A DNA stretch of 64,000 nucleotides from a virus: IMG/VR virus record IMGVR_UViG_3300006175_000009, positions 1-64,000 of that record; one strand, given 5' to 3'. This document shows positions 39,870 through 49,123 of the stretch, one piece after another. Within the stretch, counting starts at the first letter, position 1. Every line of letters begins with the position of its first letter. Below the pieces are notes generated by a model. It worked only from the letters and a program-made list of their open reading frames with translations, was not told where the DNA came from and searched no databases. The translations under genes and the position numbers were made by a program.

Positions 39870-40166
39870 CTACCACTGGTGGTGAGGTGCGTTGACCGCG
39901 TGAACGGACGAGCCTCCCATAGTGCTACGGCGCTGACCTGGGGCGTTTACGCTGCGTAGACCGGAGATGTGCGCTCCGGCATCCTCGCGACGCTTCTTGC
40001 CTGTCGCGGAAGGGGCGTTGACAGTCTTCAGGCGGGTGGCATGAGTTCCTAGACGCTTGGTGGTCACAAGAGTTCCAGCAGCTCGACGTGAGGCCGCTAC
40101 CGCTCTCCGGGGACCGCCGTTGTGCTTAGCTGTCGCCACAGCTCGACGGTTTGTTGCCTTGGTCAT
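39870..40166 (-). CDS. Small basic protein, 98 aa
   Basis: ATG 40166 is eight bases after AGGAG; the ATG at 40172 is too close. Very rich in Arg, Lys, Ala and His (ATNRRAVATAKHNGGPRRAV), with the repeated word VNAP three times. It may bind DNA or RNA or be an internal head protein. It lies between two head-tail connector genes. Confidence 0.55.
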   Translation of the reverse strand: MTKATNRRAVATAKHNGGPRRAVAASRRAAGTLVTTKRLGTHATRLKTVNAPSATGKKRREDAGAHISGLRSVNAPGQRRSTMGGSSVHAVNAPHHQW

Positions 40167-40177
40167 GTACATGACTC

Positions 40178-41119
40178 CTAGATGACGCGCTTGTACGGAG
40201 CGAGAAGAAGATCCGCTTCGAGCAGGAGATCGTGAATGCCCTTACCTCCAGAGGTCATGGAACCCGGGATGTTCTGGATCGAGACGGACGTGATGCCCGC
40301 TTCGAGAGCCTGAGCAGTGGCGTACAGCATGGTGGCCCAGATGATGGAACCCGGAAGCGTTGAGGCCACAGTACCACTCACGTGGTTGAACGCAAGGGGT
40401 GCAGAGAGAGTGAGTGTGCCGGGACCTGACGGGACGGTTCCGATGTTGTTCGGCAGGGCCAAAGGGGTGGTCGCAGTGACGGAGGTGACCGTGAATGATT
40501 CGCGGTTGTCTGAGTCGTAGAGAGTGCCGACAGCTCCAAGCCAACCCGTAACGTCGTCCACGTGGAGCACACTGTCCCCAATGGATGCAGCCTGAGTCAG
40601 CGAGGTGTGGGGCCATCCGTTCTCGTACGAGATCAGGTACCGGAAGCCATCACGGCCCTGATACCAGCCACCATAACCGGGGGCCACCATGATTGTCTGG
40701 CCACCATCGGCGGAACCTGTCGGGGCAGAGGACTGATAGAGGCCAAGCACTGGGTGGTCAATATCGTACATCCCGGCTGGAATGGTCTTCCACTGTCGGG
40801 GAAAGACGGCATTCGCTGAAACCTGAATGGCCAGAATGCTCGTGACGGGCCAGCGGTTCAGAATGATGCGGGTGTTGCCCGTTCCGTTTTCCATCTGAAC
40901 TCGGTAGCTGCCTGGGCCGGAAAGCTGCTCATTGTCCACGGTGCAGCGTGCAACCTGGTTCAGATACCCATCGACAATCGCTGTCGCACGAGTACAGATG
41001 TTGGTCTGCTCGGAAAGCTGCTGAGCAGTGGTCGCCTTGGGGAAAGGAATGATCGACCACGAAACGCCAGTGGGCGCGTTGATCAGCATGTTTGGCGTCA
41101 CGTATGGAGTGAGGGCCAA
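40178..41119 (-). CDS. Head-tail connector (adaptor) protein
   Basis: 313 residues from TTG 41119 (AAGGAG nine bases upstream). The N-terminal helical part (LSEQTNICTRATAIVDGYLN) and strands TRIILNRWPVTSILAIQVSA fit gp6-like adaptors; the C terminus IHDLLLEADLLLAPYKRVI is the usual last helix. A central insertion includes ASIGDSVLHVDDVTGW, similar in style to the tail-tube repeats. Confidence 0.72.
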   Translation of the reverse strand: MALTPYVTPNMLINAPTGVSWSIIPFPKATTAQQLSEQTNICTRATAIVDGYLNQVARCTVDNEQLSGPGSYRVQMENGTGNTRIILNRWPVTSILAIQVSANAVFPRQWKTIPAGMYDIDHPVLGLYQSSAPTGSADGGQTIMVAPGYGGWYQGRDGFRYLISYENGWPHTSLTQAASIGDSVLHVDDVTGWLGAVGTLYDSDNRESFTVTSVTATTPLALPNNIGTVPSGPGTLTLSAPLAFNHVSGTVASTLPGSIIWATMLYATAQALEAGITSVSIQNIPGSMTSGGKGIHDLLLEADLLLAPYKRVI

Positions 41120-41204
41120 GGCTAGCGCTCCTTCTGGCTAAATGAAAGTAGACCTCCCACCGATCATCTCACAGAGAAAGGCAGGAGGTCTACTGACGAT
41201 GGTC

Positions 41205-41801
41205 TTACTCGCCCTGTAGGCGGCTGATCAGAGTGGCCTTGGAGATGTTGCCCTTGGCGGGTACTCCACGCTCCTCTGCGAGGGCCTTGAGCTGCTGGAG
41301 AGTCATGTCCTCAAGGGGAAGATGCCCGAAGCCTCCAGCCTCTTCCGGAATGACAACGTCAGCTCGCAGGCCACATTCACCGCAGAACTTGGCGTCGTCC
41401 TTCATGGCCTCACCACAGCCCGTGCAAGTACGGGTGCTGGCCTTCTTCTGAGTGTGCTCAGGATTGGCGAACATCTGGGCTAGCTGAGCGATAGCCGCAG
41501 GAAGGTCACCGAGCGAACCAAGCTTGGCCAGGGCTTCGGCGGTCTGGTTCTGCTGATCCTGACGGCCCTTCACTTCCTGGTCCTCGCGGTACGCCTTCTC
41601 GTCGGGGGTCTCCGGAATTCCAGAGATCGTGCGAGACCAGTGGGGGTCCTCAATGAGGTGTGTCTCGCAGTTGTCGCACTCCAGAGTCCAGAGCTTGACA
41701 GGTGCTCCCTTGTCTACGGGTCGGCTGTGAGTGTTTCCACAACCTCCGTGCGCAGGGGAAATGGACACGGCCGAAACGTCGGACCGCGCGTGCATTGCCA
41801 T
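41205..41801 (-). CDS. Zinc-ribbon and SAP-domain protein
   Basis: 198 residues. CDNCETHLIEDPHW in the N-terminal half and CTGCGEAMKDDAKFCGECGL in the C-terminal half are zinc ribbons. The last 35 residues (DMTLQQLKALAEERGVPAKG) form a SAP-like helix-extended-loop-helix that binds DNA in other proteins. It is placed with head genes, so a link between capsid and DNA is possible. Confidence 0.72.
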   Translation of the reverse strand: MAMHARSDVSAVSISPAHGGCGNTHSRPVDKGAPVKLWTLECDNCETHLIEDPHWSRTISGIPETPDEKAYREDQEVKGRQDQQNQTAEALAKLGSLGDLPAAIAQLAQMFANPEHTQKKASTRTCTGCGEAMKDDAKFCGECGLRADVVIPEEAGGFGHLPLEDMTLQQLKALAEERGVPAKGNISKATLISRLQGE

Positions 41802-41813
41802 GGAGGAACTTCC

Positions 41814-42131
41814 TTAGTTGGGAGCTGAAGTGGTAGCCGAGATGATTGCGGTACCACCGATTCCTGTTCCGTACAGAGTCTGAGCCACTGCACCGAGGGG
41901 AACGTTGATGGTGATGCTCTGACCAGCGTTGACGATGGCTCCATTTCCCGTCGCCAGGGAAGCCTGGTTGGGGCCGTAGGACACCGCAGCGCCAGACGTG
42001 TAGGCGTTCAGAATGACCTGTACGGGGCCCGCTGGAACGTCAATGATCTTGGTGGCATTCACGCCAGCGGGGGTAAGCGAACTTGCCGCTCCACCACTGT
42101 TCAGGAATACCTGTTCTACTCGGATCGTCAT
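41814..42131 (-). CDS. Small beta-rich structural protein, 105 aa
   Basis: ATG 42131 overlaps the previous TAG/TAA region (TAATG). Composition is Ala/Gly/Thr/Val-rich (IIDVPAGPVQVILNAYTSGA), typical of virion surface or decoration proteins. No enzyme motif. Confidence 0.65.
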   Translation of the reverse strand: MTIRVEQVFLNSGGAASSLTPAGVNATKIIDVPAGPVQVILNAYTSGAAVSYGPNQASLATGNGAIVNAGQSITINVPLGAVAQTLYGTGIGGTAIISATTSAPN

Positions 42132-42454
42132 TAGGGAACGTACTCCTCTAGGGTCGCTTCACGAACAGCTTCACGATCCTCCGGAACCGTTTCCCCACCG
42201 CACTTGCTGCATGTCTTGTTCCATGCGTTCCAGAGACGGTTGCAGGGTGGACACCAGCGACCATTCGACGTGCCGAAGCTTGTTGACTGCTTGGCGGAAA
42301 TGAAGCCCTGCTTCGCGTACTCACCCTTGTTGATGTGAGCGGCGTGCTTGTCGGAGACCTCTACCGATCCACCGGACTTCTTGGCGGTATACTTCGTTCC
42401 GTCTCGGGCTTCGAAGCCATAGCAGCCAGGAGGTAGGTTCACCTTCACACCCAT
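42131..42454 (-). CDS. Zinc-ribbon protein, 107 aa
   Basis: MGVKVNLPPGCYGFEARDGT at the start, then WCPPCNRLWNAWNKTCSKCG, a CxxC...CxxC zinc ribbon. The N-terminal half KYTAKKSGGSVEVSDKHAAH resembles small proteins of the head operon. Role unknown. Confidence 0.65.
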   Translation of the reverse strand: MGVKVNLPPGCYGFEARDGTKYTAKKSGGSVEVSDKHAAHINKGEYAKQGFISAKQSTSFGTSNGRWCPPCNRLWNAWNKTCSKCGGETVPEDREAVREATLEEYVP

Positions 42455-42502
42455 AGCGCACCTCTATTCGTAGACTTACCTCCTGGCAGTATAGCGCAAG
42501 GG

Positions 42503-43120
42503 CTAGAACTCAAGCCAGGTGAGACTGATGTTCCATCGCTGGGCAATGTCGCCAGCCAGGGTACGCATGACAAAGCCCTCACCCGGCAGAATTTCGGCCA
42601 GGGCGGCTGAAGAAGCAGGAGTGAAGGCTGCGGACGCGGAGCCACCGCCACCAGTAGCGAAAGGTGGGGTTGACGGAGCGACGGGAATCCCGGTTCCCAG
42701 AAGCGTGACGGTCGGGTTGTTGATCCGAACCTCTGCCACGGTGTCCGGTTCAAGGGTGATGTACTTGGTGACCGAACTGAAGGGAATCAGCGTTCCACCG
42801 GAAGCTGCCGTTGTTCGGTAGCCCGCCATCGAGTTCGGTGAACCCGTGTTGGTGGTCGCGTAGGACTCAATGGCCAGAGACAGCAGGGACATTTGCCGAA
42901 TGCTGCCAACAGGGTTGAAGACGCTGATGAAGTTGTTGGTTGCGACTACACCAGGGACGTCGATGATGGTGAAGTTGTAGACCGAACCTGCTGGGAAGTA
43001 GTTCGGAACGTCACCATGCGTGTCTGTTAATGCAAAGACGCTGGTATGCGAACCGGGCTGGAGCTGTAGCGATACATTTCCAGACCCGTTCGCTGTGACC
43101 AGGCTCGGGTTACGAGCCAT
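42503..43120 (-). CDS. Structural protein, 205 aa
   Basis: ATG 43120 follows AAGGGTGG. Beta-rich sequence with SHTSVFALTDTHGDVPNYFP, VKYITLEPDTVAEVRI and a Gly/Ser/Ala linker (FATGGGGSASAAF). It looks like a virion accessory or decoration protein. Confidence 0.62.
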   Translation of the reverse strand: MARNPSLVTANGSGNVSLQLQPGSHTSVFALTDTHGDVPNYFPAGSVYNFTIIDVPGVVATNNFISVFNPVGSIRQMSLLSLAIESYATTNTGSPNSMAGYRTTAASGGTLIPFSSVTKYITLEPDTVAEVRINNPTVTLLGTGIPVAPSTPPFATGGGGSASAAFTPASSAALAEILPGEGFVMRTLAGDIAQRWNISLTWLEF

Positions 43121-43132
43121 CAAGGACCACCC

Positions 43133-43639
43133 TTAGGAGGCGACTACCACATAACTGATGAGGTAGGTGTGAGCAGCAGTCAGAGCTGGCGCAGCAATAC
43201 TGAAGCCAGTGGTCGAGAAGGTGCCCGCACCGCACGCTGTGGTCAGGATGGGTGAACCTGTGGTGTCGGTCAGGGTGGCCACGACAGCAACCGGAGCGGC
43301 AGCCAGAGCGGTTCCGAACGTGATGGTGGCAACCACACCGGCAGCAGGAGTACCCGCAGTGGTCAGGACGAAGGAGCCTCCGAGATCGTGACCCTTGAAG
43401 CTACCGACAGAGGAACCGACACCGGCACCAGCGGTGACAGCAGCAGGAGTGGGAGCGGGGCCAGTTCCATTGAGGGTCTGACCCGTCAGAGCACCAGTTG
43501 TGGCAACGGCACCTGTCGAGGTGAACGTTCCCTGAACGGTGACAGGAGCTGAACTGGTGAAAGTAACCGGTCCGTCGAAGGTGGTGGCACTCTCAACAAG
43601 AGCGGTGCCGGGTGGCTGAAGAGTTCCCGCCAGAGACAA
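43133..43639 (-). CDS. Structural protein, head fibre-like, 168 aa
   Basis: TTG 43639 has GGAG seven bases upstream. Low-complexity Ala/Thr/Gly N-terminal part (TFDGPVTFTSSAPVTVQGTF) and a C-terminal domain with VVATITFGTALAAAPVAVVA and HTYLISYVVVAS, the usual end of small trimeric fibre domains. Likely capsid or tail decoration. Confidence 0.65.
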   Translation of the reverse strand: MSLAGTLQPPGTALVESATTFDGPVTFTSSAPVTVQGTFTSTGAVATTGALTGQTLNGTGPAPTPAAVTAGAGVGSSVGSFKGHDLGGSFVLTTAGTPAAGVVATITFGTALAAAPVAVVATLTDTTGSPILTTACGAGTFSTTGFSIAAPALTAAHTYLISYVVVAS

Positions 43640-43648
43640 GGGATTCTC

Positions 43649-43918
43649 CTAGAAGACAGATGGAACGACGCTGAGGAATGGGGCACCAGTTCCGACAGCC
43701 CCGACCCCATAAATGGCAAATGGCACGCGGTTGAGAGTTACCTTGTCCCCCGGAAGAATGGGCAGCCCAACGGATGAGGTGACTCCGGTCTGTCCGATGT
43801 AGGCAATGTCCTTGCCCTCATTGAAAATCGTCACAGAGTCTCGTACGCCGATGGGCTGGTAAACCAGAGTGGCAGAGGTGCCCAGCTGAGTGGGCTTCTT
43901 TTCCCCGACTGCTGACAC
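43649..43918 (-). CDS. Small beta-sandwich structural protein, 89 aa
   Basis: GTG 43918 is taken as start because GTG 43930 touches the AGGAAAGG site. SATLVYQPIGVRDSVTIFNE, YIGQTGVTSSVGLPILPGDK align with the next gene (DVTIENAGSVTVYLGGSTVT, TGLPLASG), so the two are tandem paralogues. Common phage capsid-associated fold. Confidence 0.62.
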   Translation of the reverse strand: MSAVGEKKPTQLGTSATLVYQPIGVRDSVTIFNEGKDIAYIGQTGVTSSVGLPILPGDKVTLNRVPFAIYGVGAVGTGAPFLSVVPSVF

Positions 43919-43938
43919 GCGGCTGGGCACCTTTCCTG

Positions 43939-44262
43939 CTAGTCTACGATGTTGACGGTCGCTAGACCGGACACGACGGTGGCAGTACCGGACGCTGTGA
44001 TGGCGTAGATGGCGGTACCACCCGAACCGGCTGGGGTTGAAGATCCCTCGAAGGTGACCTGAACACCAGAAGCCAGCGGGAGACCAGTCGCGGTGGTCAC
44101 GGTCGAACCACCCAGGTAGACGGTCACCGAACCAGCGTTCTCGATGGTGACGTCCTTGAGCGGACCGGCGAGAGTTGAGAAGGGAGCAGCGTTCGGGTTG
44201 AAGACTGCGGTAGCAGAGTTGCCGACCGAAGTGGTCTGCACATTGTTGCCAAAGATGGCCAC
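43939..44262 (-). CDS. Small beta-sandwich structural protein, 107 aa
   Basis: GTG 44262 is seven bases after AGGAG and gives VAIFGNNVQTTSVGNSATAV at the N terminus. Paralogue of the 89-aa protein downstream. It is the first gene after the major capsid gene, where decoration proteins are often found. Confidence 0.65.
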   Translation of the reverse strand: MAIFGNNVQTTSVGNSATAVFNPNAAPFSTLAGPLKDVTIENAGSVTVYLGGSTVTTATGLPLASGVQVTFEGSSTPAGSGGTAIYAITASGTATVVSGLATVNIVD

Positions 44263-44287
44263 CAGGGTTCTCCTGTTCGTGGAAAGA

Positions 44288-44320
44288 GCCGGGGTGATTG
44301 GGTGCGACAACCACCCCGGC
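44288..44320 (-). terminator. Hairpin after the capsid gene, second of two
   Basis: GCCGGGGTG and CACCCCGGC, a perfect 9-bp stem with 15-base loop. No T run. Confidence 0.5.
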
Positions 44321-44338
44321 AGCTTGTGTTAGGCTCAG

Positions 44339-44366
44339 CCAGAAAGGGCCCGAAGGCCCTCGCTGG
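44339..44366 (-). terminator. UUCG hairpin directly after the major capsid gene
   Basis: AGGGCC-TTCG-GGCCCT with TTT following and CCAG/CTGG outside. Partial termination or 3'-end protection would give capsid mRNA in excess over later genes. Confidence 0.65.
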
Positions 44367-46211
44367 TTAGCTGAACGGTGTTACGTCCGAGACCTGGAGA
44401 CCCTGGAGGATGCCCGAGTACTGCGGAGCGTGAGCGACCATCGCGCCGTACATGAAGATGCTGTAGCGGAAGGTCGCGTCCACGACAGGCCACGCGATGG
44501 ACATGTAGTCCTGGACCACGGTCATCTCCCAGGCGTTGGCCACGTTCGACCAGGTCTGTGGGAGCTGGTAGCTCATCAGCATGGCGGTACCCTGGGTGAG
44601 CCACGGGTGGACAACCAGCTTCAGAACCGAGCGGGTGATCGGGTTCTGGAACTCGGAGACCGCAGCGCCAACGCGGACGCCACCAACGTCAGGCTGGTCC
44701 AGGAAGAGACGGTAGTTGGTCGCCGCGCCCTGAGAGATCACGTCGTTCGAGAGGCGCATGATATCGCCACCCTCACCCACGATCTCCGCCGGGTCGGCAC
44801 GGAACGCGCCTGGGTTGTTACCGGCACCCTGAGCGCCATCCCACAGACCCTGGAGGGCGGTGTAGAGAGCGTTGAAGCTCAGGTGGGTACCCACGTTGGT
44901 GTTGACGTAGCCGCCCTGCCAGTTCGACGGGTAGACGCCGGAAGCGGCGCTCTTACCAGTCAGGGTCGGGATCAGACCCTCCATGCGGTTGTTGTTACCG
45001 GTACCGGTGTCCGCAGCCGGAGGGTTCGCACCAGAGCCCGGAGGAGTTCCCTGGATGGTGTACTTGGAGCCACCGACACCAGCCTTGACCAGGAAGGCGT
45101 TCGCACGGGTTGGCGAAGCGTTGGTCGAGACGTAGATGTTGAACTGCTGTCCACCGGCTGGTAGGGTTGCGTTCAGGTCAACAACCTGACCCGAAGTGGT
45201 GGAGATGGTGCTGGACTGCGCAGCCACGGTCTCACCGTAGTAGTTCGTCGCGGTGACGAACACGGTGAAGTTGGTGTTGGCACCAACGGTGGTCTCACCG
45301 GAACCGGCGGTACGGGCAGTCAGGGAGACGATGGTCGGAGCGCTCAGCGTGGTGCTGGAGCCCGCGATCATCTGGTACTCCTCGCCCAGCATGAACTCCT
45401 GAAGGAGGATCAGGTTGGCGAGAGCAGAAATGTCCTCGAAGCCCTGACCGGCGAACTGAGCCAGCCACGAGAGCGACTCGGTCATACCGAAGAACTTGTA
45501 CGGAACGTTGAGGGTGACCTCAGTCTGCGCACCCGCAGGCGGCAGGTTCAGTGGCCACTGAGAAGAGCTGAGACCAGCACCGGACTGCACAAGCTCCGGG
45601 ATCGAGATGTCAACAACACCCTGACCACCGGTCTGAGAGCCGGAGATACCGGTGAAGACCTTCTCGATGCGGCTGGTGCCCTGACCCTGAGGGCGAGGCA
45701 GCTTGTTGCGGAAGACCGTGTACATCGGGTAGATGAGACGGCTTGGCGCGAGCAGGTCGAACGGAACCAGGCCGTAGATCGAGCCGATGCCCAGGTTGCC
45801 TGCGGTGAAGGACTTGACGGCGTCCGCACCACCCGGCATACCACCGACGAGCTGCATGACCTGGTCACCGATGGACGGTGCGGTCAGCGCGCTCTTCAGG
45901 TAGCCGAACTGGTTCAGGAAGCCCTGGTTCATGCCCTTGACGACCTGCTGCTTGTCCGAGTAGCCCTGGTAGGTGCTCGTACGAAGGTCCAGTGTCGCCT
46001 GGTGCGCCTTGGTGACGATCTGAGACTCGTCAACCAGCGGTGTGTTACCGCCAGGCTTGGCGAATCCAGCGCCCTTGACTAGGCCGGACATGCGGTTCTT
46101 CAGCATGTCGCCAGCGTAGGTGAAGCGTCCAGCGTCCCGAGCGGCGTCGTTCATGACACCGTTGGCTCCCGCTGGCGCAATGTTCTCTGCGGAGAGAAGC
46201 TCCATTGCCAT
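44367..46211 (-). CDS. Major capsid protein with inserted Ig-like domain
   Basis: 614 residues. TYAGDMLKNRMSGLVKGAGF, SIYGLVPFDLLAPSRLIYPM, EKVFTGISGSQ and the C-terminal WPVVDATFRYSIFMYGAMVA fit an HK97-fold capsid protein. Around residues 285-405 an inserted domain reads IVSLTARTAGSGETTVG, NFTVFVTATNYYGETVAAQS, INIYVS-like QFNIYVSTNA, resembling bacterial Ig-like or fibronectin folds exposed on capsids. ATG 46211 has AAAGGG upstream. Confidence 0.85.
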   Translation of the reverse strand: MAMELLSAENIAPAGANGVMNDAARDAGRFTYAGDMLKNRMSGLVKGAGFAKPGGNTPLVDESQIVTKAHQATLDLRTSTYQGYSDKQQVVKGMNQGFLNQFGYLKSALTAPSIGDQVMQLVGGMPGGADAVKSFTAGNLGIGSIYGLVPFDLLAPSRLIYPMYTVFRNKLPRPQGQGTSRIEKVFTGISGSQTGGQGVVDISIPELVQSGAGLSSSQWPLNLPPAGAQTEVTLNVPYKFFGMTESLSWLAQFAGQGFEDISALANLILLQEFMLGEEYQMIAGSSTTLSAPTIVSLTARTAGSGETTVGANTNFTVFVTATNYYGETVAAQSSTISTTSGQVVDLNATLPAGGQQFNIYVSTNASPTRANAFLVKAGVGGSKYTIQGTPPGSGANPPAADTGTGNNNRMEGLIPTLTGKSAASGVYPSNWQGGYVNTNVGTHLSFNALYTALQGLWDGAQGAGNNPGAFRADPAEIVGEGGDIMRLSNDVISQGAATNYRLFLDQPDVGGVRVGAAVSEFQNPITRSVLKLVVHPWLTQGTAMLMSYQLPQTWSNVANAWEMTVVQDYMSIAWPVVDATFRYSIFMYGAMVAHAPQYSGILQGLQVSDVTPFS

Positions 46212-46276
46212 TGATGAAACCCTTTGCTATGCTTGCAAGTGAGAGGAGTTGGTTGGGGCTATGACCCCTGAAAGGA

Positions 46277-48979
46277 CTAGGCCATGCCCCGCATCTTCAT
46301 GAGTGACGACCATGCAGCCTCCCGCTGCGCTGGGTCGGGGCTGGTGCGGAACTGAGACTCCAGCTCGCGCATCATCATCATCTGAGTCTGCTCCGCAGTC
46401 TCCGCGATGGTGCGAACAGGTGTGGCGCTCTTGTTGACTGGGTGAGAAAGAGCAACACCCTTGAACGCTGCTACAGACGGATCTGGCATGCTGGCCATTG
46501 AATCCAGAGTGGACTGTAGCTTGTCATTACGCTTGCGCTCTGCCTTCAGCGACTTGGTGACGGTGCGCAGCTCCGCTGCAAACTCGTCCTTCATCTGCTG
46601 GAACAGGGCAGTCAGGTCGGTCACCTGTGGGGTAGCCGCCTTTACAACATCAACTGTATCCGACTTGCTGGCCGGAGAGCCAACAGGCTGCGGAATCTCA
46701 GTCTCGCCCATTGGCACGTGGCCAAGGTCCTTCACGCCGCCCGGTGAGCCCATTGGGCACAGGTCTGGGAAGGTGTGGCTGATGTGGTCGTGGATCGCGT
46801 TCATCGCAGCCTTGGCGGCCTGACGAGAAGCGTCACTGTAGTCAACCGGCTTGACGACGCCAGTCTGGGATGGGTACTTGATCGGACGTGGGTCCATGCT
46901 CTTGTTCGACGGAGACTCGTCCGAGTGACCCGAAGACAGATATCCACCAGTGAAGTCAGACGCGGCGATCGAGCCAGACGGAACATCGTGAGTGTTCGGT
47001 CCCTCGGCACCAGGCGAACGACGAGCGTGCCCCTCCTGGATGAATGGGCGCTTGAACTGGCCTGCACGTGGCTGAGTCGGGACCGGAGCAGTGCCCGGAC
47101 CCATCTGAGCATCTGAGAACGCCTTGTGAAGTTCCATGCGGGCTTCGGTCAGCTCGGAGACGTGGTTCGTCGCCATGTTCTTCAGAGTCTCAGCAGCCTG
47201 CCAACGCTCGGTCGCACGGGCAGCCTCATCGAGAGGGGCTACGGAAGCAGCGTGAAGGGCCTCGTTCTGCCAGTAGCTCACGTCGATCGACTTGAGGGAG
47301 TGCGCTGGGTGGCACTTCTCGGCGTCGGCCGGGTGGAAGCCATCGCAGGTGAGGTCGTGGAGAGCACCGAGGTCAGAAGGCACGTTCAGGCTCTTCAGCA
47401 GCATGGCTGTGACCATCACGTGATCGTCGCTCTTGGTGGCTGGCAGACCATCTGGAGTAGGCGTCTTTCCGGGAACCGGAACCTTGCCGTTCTTCTTGGG
47501 CTTCTTCTCGTAGTACTCGGTGTCCGAGTCCAGAGACTTCGGCTTGCCCTGCTTCTTCGGCTTCTTCTTGGCGTCCTTGACAGGGGTGACCGCAGTGGTC
47601 TCCTGTGGCTCGCCAACAGTCTTGGAGCCAGGGACGTCAGCCTTCATGGCACCTGGCTGAGGAGCACCCTCGATGGGCATCTGGACTGTCATGTGGCCGT
47701 TCGCGTCGGTCGGGTCGGCTGGTGCCCCCTGGTCTGGAGTGGCACCCTTATCTGAGCTGTCAACTGGAGCACCGCACATAGGGCAGAAGTTCATGCCCGG
47801 ACCAACATCATGTCCGGTCTGGTCCATGTGATCCTTGGCGAGAATTGCACCAGAAGGAGCGTTCGGGTCCGCCGGAGCTGCCGCAGGATCGTGTGCAGGA
47901 GGAGCTGTGTGGCCTGTAGGGGCCGCCTGAGCCTGCGGAGTCGGGTGCTGAGGGGTTACCTGCCCTGGGGCCCCGTGAGGCGCTGGACGAGGTGCCTGAG
48001 CCTGTGCGTGGGCCGGTGGCGTAGGAGCTGCACCCGGAGTCGGTGGTGTGTGAGGTGGCATGCCACCCTGTGGAGCTGGAGTACTCATGGCACCCTTCTC
48101 GGCGCTGTCGTTTGACCAGGAATCAGGAAGGGCCGACTCGAAGCCCTTGCGACGCGCGATTGAGGTCAGGCGACGCTGGAACTTCTCCATGGGAATCTGG
48201 GGCTTGGCCCGCCCATATGAGCTTACCGCGTCGGAAACATCTGCCGCAGTAACGACCGGGAATCGACGGCCCTTGGGGTCAACGAAGTCCTCGGAAGGGA
48301 TCTTGTCCCGATCGACTCCACCGCCAACATCCGGGTCCATGTCCCGCTTCTCGGCAACACGACGGTGCTCCAGGAGCTTGGCCAGATCGGACGGCGAGAA
48401 TGTACCCGCAGCCTTCTGGACAGTCTCCTCTTCGGGGCCCTCGTGCAGGATGCCGGTGATGGCAGCGTTCGCCCCAGCAGCCTTGGCCAGCTCTAGGTAG
48501 CTCGAAGGGTTGGCCGGACGGTCCACGATGGACAGCTCGGAAAGCTCGCCACCACAGATGATACCACCACGTGCACGGCCAGTTGGGTCGCGCTTGATGA
48601 CTGGGTGCGAGATGCCAACGGAGTAGGCGCGAAGAACACCCTTCTCAACGAGGCGCTGTGCAGTCGGGTCCACAATGACGGACTTGACCCAGTGCTTGCC
48701 ATCGCCGTCTCGGTCGATCTCAACCGAAAGGCCCTTGCCGACCGGGCGCTGAGCGTCATGGCTCATGCGGACATTTCCACCGGTCTCAAGCCACTTGGCG
48801 AGCGCTCCGGCAGACCAATCGGGGTCTACGATCTGGTAGTCGCTGTCAACAGAACCGTCAGTGGCCACGCCCTTGACGATTAGGTCGCCATCCGCATCCT
48901 TCTCCATCTTGGAAATGGGGAAGCTGACCGTGATGGTTTCGACCTGTGTCGATTCGACTTCGGTTAGCGTGGTGGCCAC
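46277..48979 (-). CDS. Prohead protease fused to a long scaffold region
   Basis: 900 residues. The first 190 form an S78-type serine protease: SHDAQRPVGKGLSVE (His74), RAYSVGISHPVIKR (Ser120), ELSIVDRPANPSS. The rest is a Pro/Ala/Gln-rich linker with a small zinc knuckle (FCPMCGAPVDS), a Lys-rich patch, and a C-terminal coiled coil (LTALFQQMKDEFAAELRTVT, KAERKRNDKLQSTL). It should scaffold the prohead and then cleave itself and the capsid. GTG 48979 follows AGGAG. Confidence 0.85.
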   Translation of the reverse strand: MATTLTEVESTQVETITVSFPISKMEKDADGDLIVKGVATDGSVDSDYQIVDPDWSAGALAKWLETGGNVRMSHDAQRPVGKGLSVEIDRDGDGKHWVKSVIVDPTAQRLVEKGVLRAYSVGISHPVIKRDPTGRARGGIICGGELSELSIVDRPANPSSYLELAKAAGANAAITGILHEGPEEETVQKAAGTFSPSDLAKLLEHRRVAEKRDMDPDVGGGVDRDKIPSEDFVDPKGRRFPVVTAADVSDAVSSYGRAKPQIPMEKFQRRLTSIARRKGFESALPDSWSNDSAEKGAMSTPAPQGGMPPHTPPTPGAAPTPPAHAQAQAPRPAPHGAPGQVTPQHPTPQAQAAPTGHTAPPAHDPAAAPADPNAPSGAILAKDHMDQTGHDVGPGMNFCPMCGAPVDSSDKGATPDQGAPADPTDANGHMTVQMPIEGAPQPGAMKADVPGSKTVGEPQETTAVTPVKDAKKKPKKQGKPKSLDSDTEYYEKKPKKNGKVPVPGKTPTPDGLPATKSDDHVMVTAMLLKSLNVPSDLGALHDLTCDGFHPADAEKCHPAHSLKSIDVSYWQNEALHAASVAPLDEAARATERWQAAETLKNMATNHVSELTEARMELHKAFSDAQMGPGTAPVPTQPRAGQFKRPFIQEGHARRSPGAEGPNTHDVPSGSIAASDFTGGYLSSGHSDESPSNKSMDPRPIKYPSQTGVVKPVDYSDASRQAAKAAMNAIHDHISHTFPDLCPMGSPGGVKDLGHVPMGETEIPQPVGSPASKSDTVDVVKAATPQVTDLTALFQQMKDEFAAELRTVTKSLKAERKRNDKLQSTLDSMASMPDPSVAAFKGVALSHPVNKSATPVRTIAETAEQTQMMMMRELESQFRTSPDPAQREAAWSSLMKMRGMA

Positions 48980-49026
48980 TGGACTCCTAGCGGGATTGGT
49001 CAGAGTACAAACCCTGACTGTGATGA

Positions 49027-49055
49027 TGTTAAAGCCTAGAGTTAGGTCTTGACAA
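49027..49055 (-). promoter_or_regulatory. Promoter before the protease-scaffold gene
   Basis: TTGTCA (49050-49055), 17-base spacer, TTAACA (49027-49032). It would raise expression of protease, capsid and tail genes relative to the portal. Confidence 0.55.
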
Positions 49056-49084
49056 CTCCGGCTGCCATTTGAATTTTACAAAGA

Positions 49085-49117
49085 CGGGCGGGCTGACCCG
49101 AATGAGCCAGCCCGCCC
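49085..49117 (-). terminator. Terminator after the portal fusion gene
   Basis: GGGCGGGCTG and CAGCCCGCCC (10 bp) followed by GTCTTTG on the minus strand. Confidence 0.7.
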
Positions 49118-49123
49118 CCTTTC

